A stretch of DNA of 15,477 nucleotides from Pseudomonadota bacterium. GTDB taxonomy: Bacteria > Myxococcota_A > UBA796 > SXON01. The stretch is taken from positions 1 to 15,477 of the forward strand of contig SXOM01000364.1 of NCBI GenBank assembly GCA_005776735.1. The letters are read 5' to 3'. The notes under the pieces are model-generated. The model was not told the origin of the DNA, did not search any database, and saw only the letters and a list, made by a program, of their open reading frames with translations. Position 1 is the first letter of the stretch. The number at the start of each line of letters is the position of its first letter. Of this stretch, positions 14,712 to 15,477 are shown one piece after another. The translations under genes were made by a program, and so were the position numbers.

Positions 14712-14772
14712 GGCAAGAGCGTTCTTGTTCCGCGAGGAGCCCGCGAAGCGGGCGGGGAAGAACGTTCTTGCC
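14712..14772. other. Long hairpin in the IS right end
   Basis: GGCAAGAGCGTTCTT (14712-14726) pairs with AAGAACGTTCTTGCC (14758-14772) at 14 of 15 positions. Inside is the perfect apical hairpin GCCCGC-GAA-GCGGGC (14739-14753). AAGAACGTTCTT is itself a 12-bp dyad. Together they form a 61-base structure inside a right end longer than I expect for IS110. It may protect the transposase mRNA, terminate transcription, or be a second structured RNA. Confidence 0.55.
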
Positions 14773-14844
14773 GAAGACGGAGCGAAGGCCACGATCCGCC
14801 ACCAACCTCGCGATGCGGCGGGTACCCCCCGCCGGAATTCACGC

Positions 14845-14850
14845 TTGACA
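14845..14850 (+). promoter_or_regulatory. Consensus -35 in the IS right end
   Basis: TTGACA is a perfect sigma-70 -35 box, 12 bases before the inferred core GT. In the excised circle it would face the left end: TTGACA, 15 bases, then CATCAT (4 of 6 to TATAAT), just upstream of the bridge RNA. Promoter assembly across the circle junction is known for IS110 elements. Here the -10 and spacing are poor, so this is tentative. Confidence 0.45.
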
Positions 14851-15013
14851 AAGGGTGGGAAGTCCCCCCCCCTGGTCGCTGCGGTTCACCGCCGTCGCCA
14901 CGCCCACCCAAAATACCGCTCGAAGTGCGACACCGCCTCGCTGGCGGGCGCCCCGCGACCGGCCGGGTCGCGAGCCGGGGCGGGCGGGCGCCCGGCGGCG
15001 ATGCGCGGCGCGG

Positions 15014-15060
15014 CGGAAATCCGCCGGCACGTGTGACCCATAAGCGCCGCCGGATTTCCG
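15014..15060. repeat. Near-perfect 47-base palindrome in unit 1
   Basis: The left arm begins CGGAAATCCGCCGGC and the right arm ends GCCGCCGGATTTCCG, around the loop ACC. Nineteen of 22 positions pair. In the copy at the left of the window this palindrome is exactly where the ~4.3 kb insert lies. Confidence 0.7.
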
Positions 15061-15212
15061 CGAGGCGGGCATAAGCCACCCCGGATTTCCGTTTTGCGCT
15101 CTCCGGTGCACGACAGCGGCGCGGCCACCACGAGCAAACCTGCGCATTTCAGGCTCCAGGGCCGCGCGGGCGACCAAAAGCGGAAATCCGAGGGGGCTTA
15201 CACCGCGGCCAC

Positions 15213-15257
15213 GGAAGTCCGAAGGGGCTTACGGTGCGTAAGCCCCGGCGGATTTCC
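15213..15257. repeat. 45-base hairpin closing half B
   Basis: Arms GGAAGTCCGAAGGGGCTTAC and GTAAGCCCCGGCGGATTTCC pair at all but two positions (one G-T wobble) around the loop GGTGC. The equivalent at 4582-4626 has diverged in the stem yet still folds. Confidence 0.65.
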
Positions 15258-15312
15258 ACGCCGCCGTCGCGCGTCGCCTCGCGCCGGGGCCAGGGCCGCC
15301 GTCGCCGCCGTT

Positions 15313-15477
15313 GCTGCGGTTCACGGCCGTCGCCACGCCCACCCAAACTACCGCTCGAAGTGCGACGCCGCCTCGCTGGCGGGCGCCCCGCGACCGGCCG
15401 GGTCGCGAGCCGGGGCGGGCGGGCGCCCGGCGGCGATGCGAGGCGCGGCGGAAATCCTCCGGCACTCATGACCCACA
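15313..15477. repeat. 435-bp tandem repeat, unit 2 (cut by window end)
   Basis: Repeats 14878-15042 with scattered substitutions, including the half A hairpin core and the start of the CGGAAATCC palindrome. The window ends inside it, so further units may follow. Confidence 0.75.

Larger units (their letters stand above)
13150..14863 (+). mobile_element. IS110-group insertion sequence (~1.71 kb)
   Basis: A DEDD recombinase gene is flanked by a ~240-base left end and a ~210-base right end, with no terminal inverted repeats, as expected for IS110. I place the ends at the GT of GGGAGT (13146-13151) and of GGGAAGT (14857-14863), because the candidate bridge-RNA guides match exactly these points. 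Removing the element leaves a simple target, GAGGGAGT followed by nine C. The element sits directly before the 435-bp tandem repeats. The boundaries are inferred, not confirmed by an empty site. Confidence 0.7.
14878..15312. repeat. 435-bp tandem repeat, unit 1 (halves A and B)
   Basis: 14878 onward recurs at 15313 with few changes, giving a 435-base period. The unit opens with a conserved non-palindromic stretch, continues through the half A hairpin core (14946-15000), then half B with CGGAAATCCG motifs in both orientations. Strong hairpins: 15014-15060 (22-base arms, 3 mismatches, loop ACC) and 15213-15257 (20-base arms, loop GGTGC). The open frames across it contain phrases such as AVFWVGVATAVNRS but have no plausible start context, so no gene is called. 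Confidence 0.75.

Noticed and set aside
13118..14872. C9 tracts at 13118-13126 and 14864-14872 as the IS110 direct repeats
   Set aside because: Both are C9 followed by TG and tempting as a duplicated target, but C-runs are common here, and the bridge-RNA guides agree with the GT core at 13150/14862 instead.
14839..15177. 112-codon minus-strand open frame with a hydrophobic stretch
   Set aside because: It lies wholly within palindromic repeat and IS-flank DNA, is Arg/Pro/Ala-rich, and has no ribosome-binding site.
14878..15477. CRISPR array
   Set aside because: The period is 435 bases, the repeated parts are long palindromes in both orientations, and there are no uniform short spacers or cas genes.
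1..15477. tRNA or rRNA genes
   Set aside because: I saw no cloverleaf with a TTC-type T arm and no rRNA-like conserved segments. A tRNAscan or covariance run would settle this.

Overview
The window is G+C-rich (roughly 70%) bacterial DNA, most likely from a myxobacterium or relative (Myxococcota). The best lineage clue is a 16-of-17 match to the LexA box I remember for Myxococcus xanthus, directly at the start of dinB. Very short lipoprotein-type signal peptides, cysteine-rich secreted proteins and IS110/RIT mobile DNA are compatible with this, but I could run no similarity search.

Layout. 1-4636 is a nested accessory region. A structured palindromic repeat (half A at 1-108, half B at 4387-4636) is split by a ~4.3 kb insert. 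The insert is bounded by two inverted ~108 bp sites with identical ends and different hairpin-rich interiors. Each site precedes a small orphan gene: 268-555 (+), intact, and 3880-4258 (-), frameshifted at a G8 tract. Between these convergent genes lies a RIT (recombinase-in-trio) element, ritA-ritB-ritC on the minus strand. ritC has a Trp-to-amber stop just before its last catalytic residues.

4730-13064 is housekeeping and secretory content. On the minus strand, dinB (Pol IV), a Cys-rich lipoprotein, a large secreted zinc phospholipase C/S1-P1 nuclease-like protein and an EF-G paralogue form an apparent operon headed by the LexA box. Diverging from dinB on the plus strand are fmt and a secreted alpha/beta hydrolase.

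13150-14863 is an IS110-group insertion sequence. Its left end contains what I read as a complete bridge RNA: a 5' stem-loop, then two loops with the same apical hairpin. The first loop carries guides matching the actual insertion site, and the second carries a 10-nt copy of the element's own right end. 14878-15477 holds a full and a partial copy of a 435 bp tandem repeat, the same family that is split at the left of the window.

The most notable points are the bridge RNA with readable guides, the Russian-doll insertion history on the left, the paired attC-like sites, and the LexA-controlled, apparently leaderless dinB operon.
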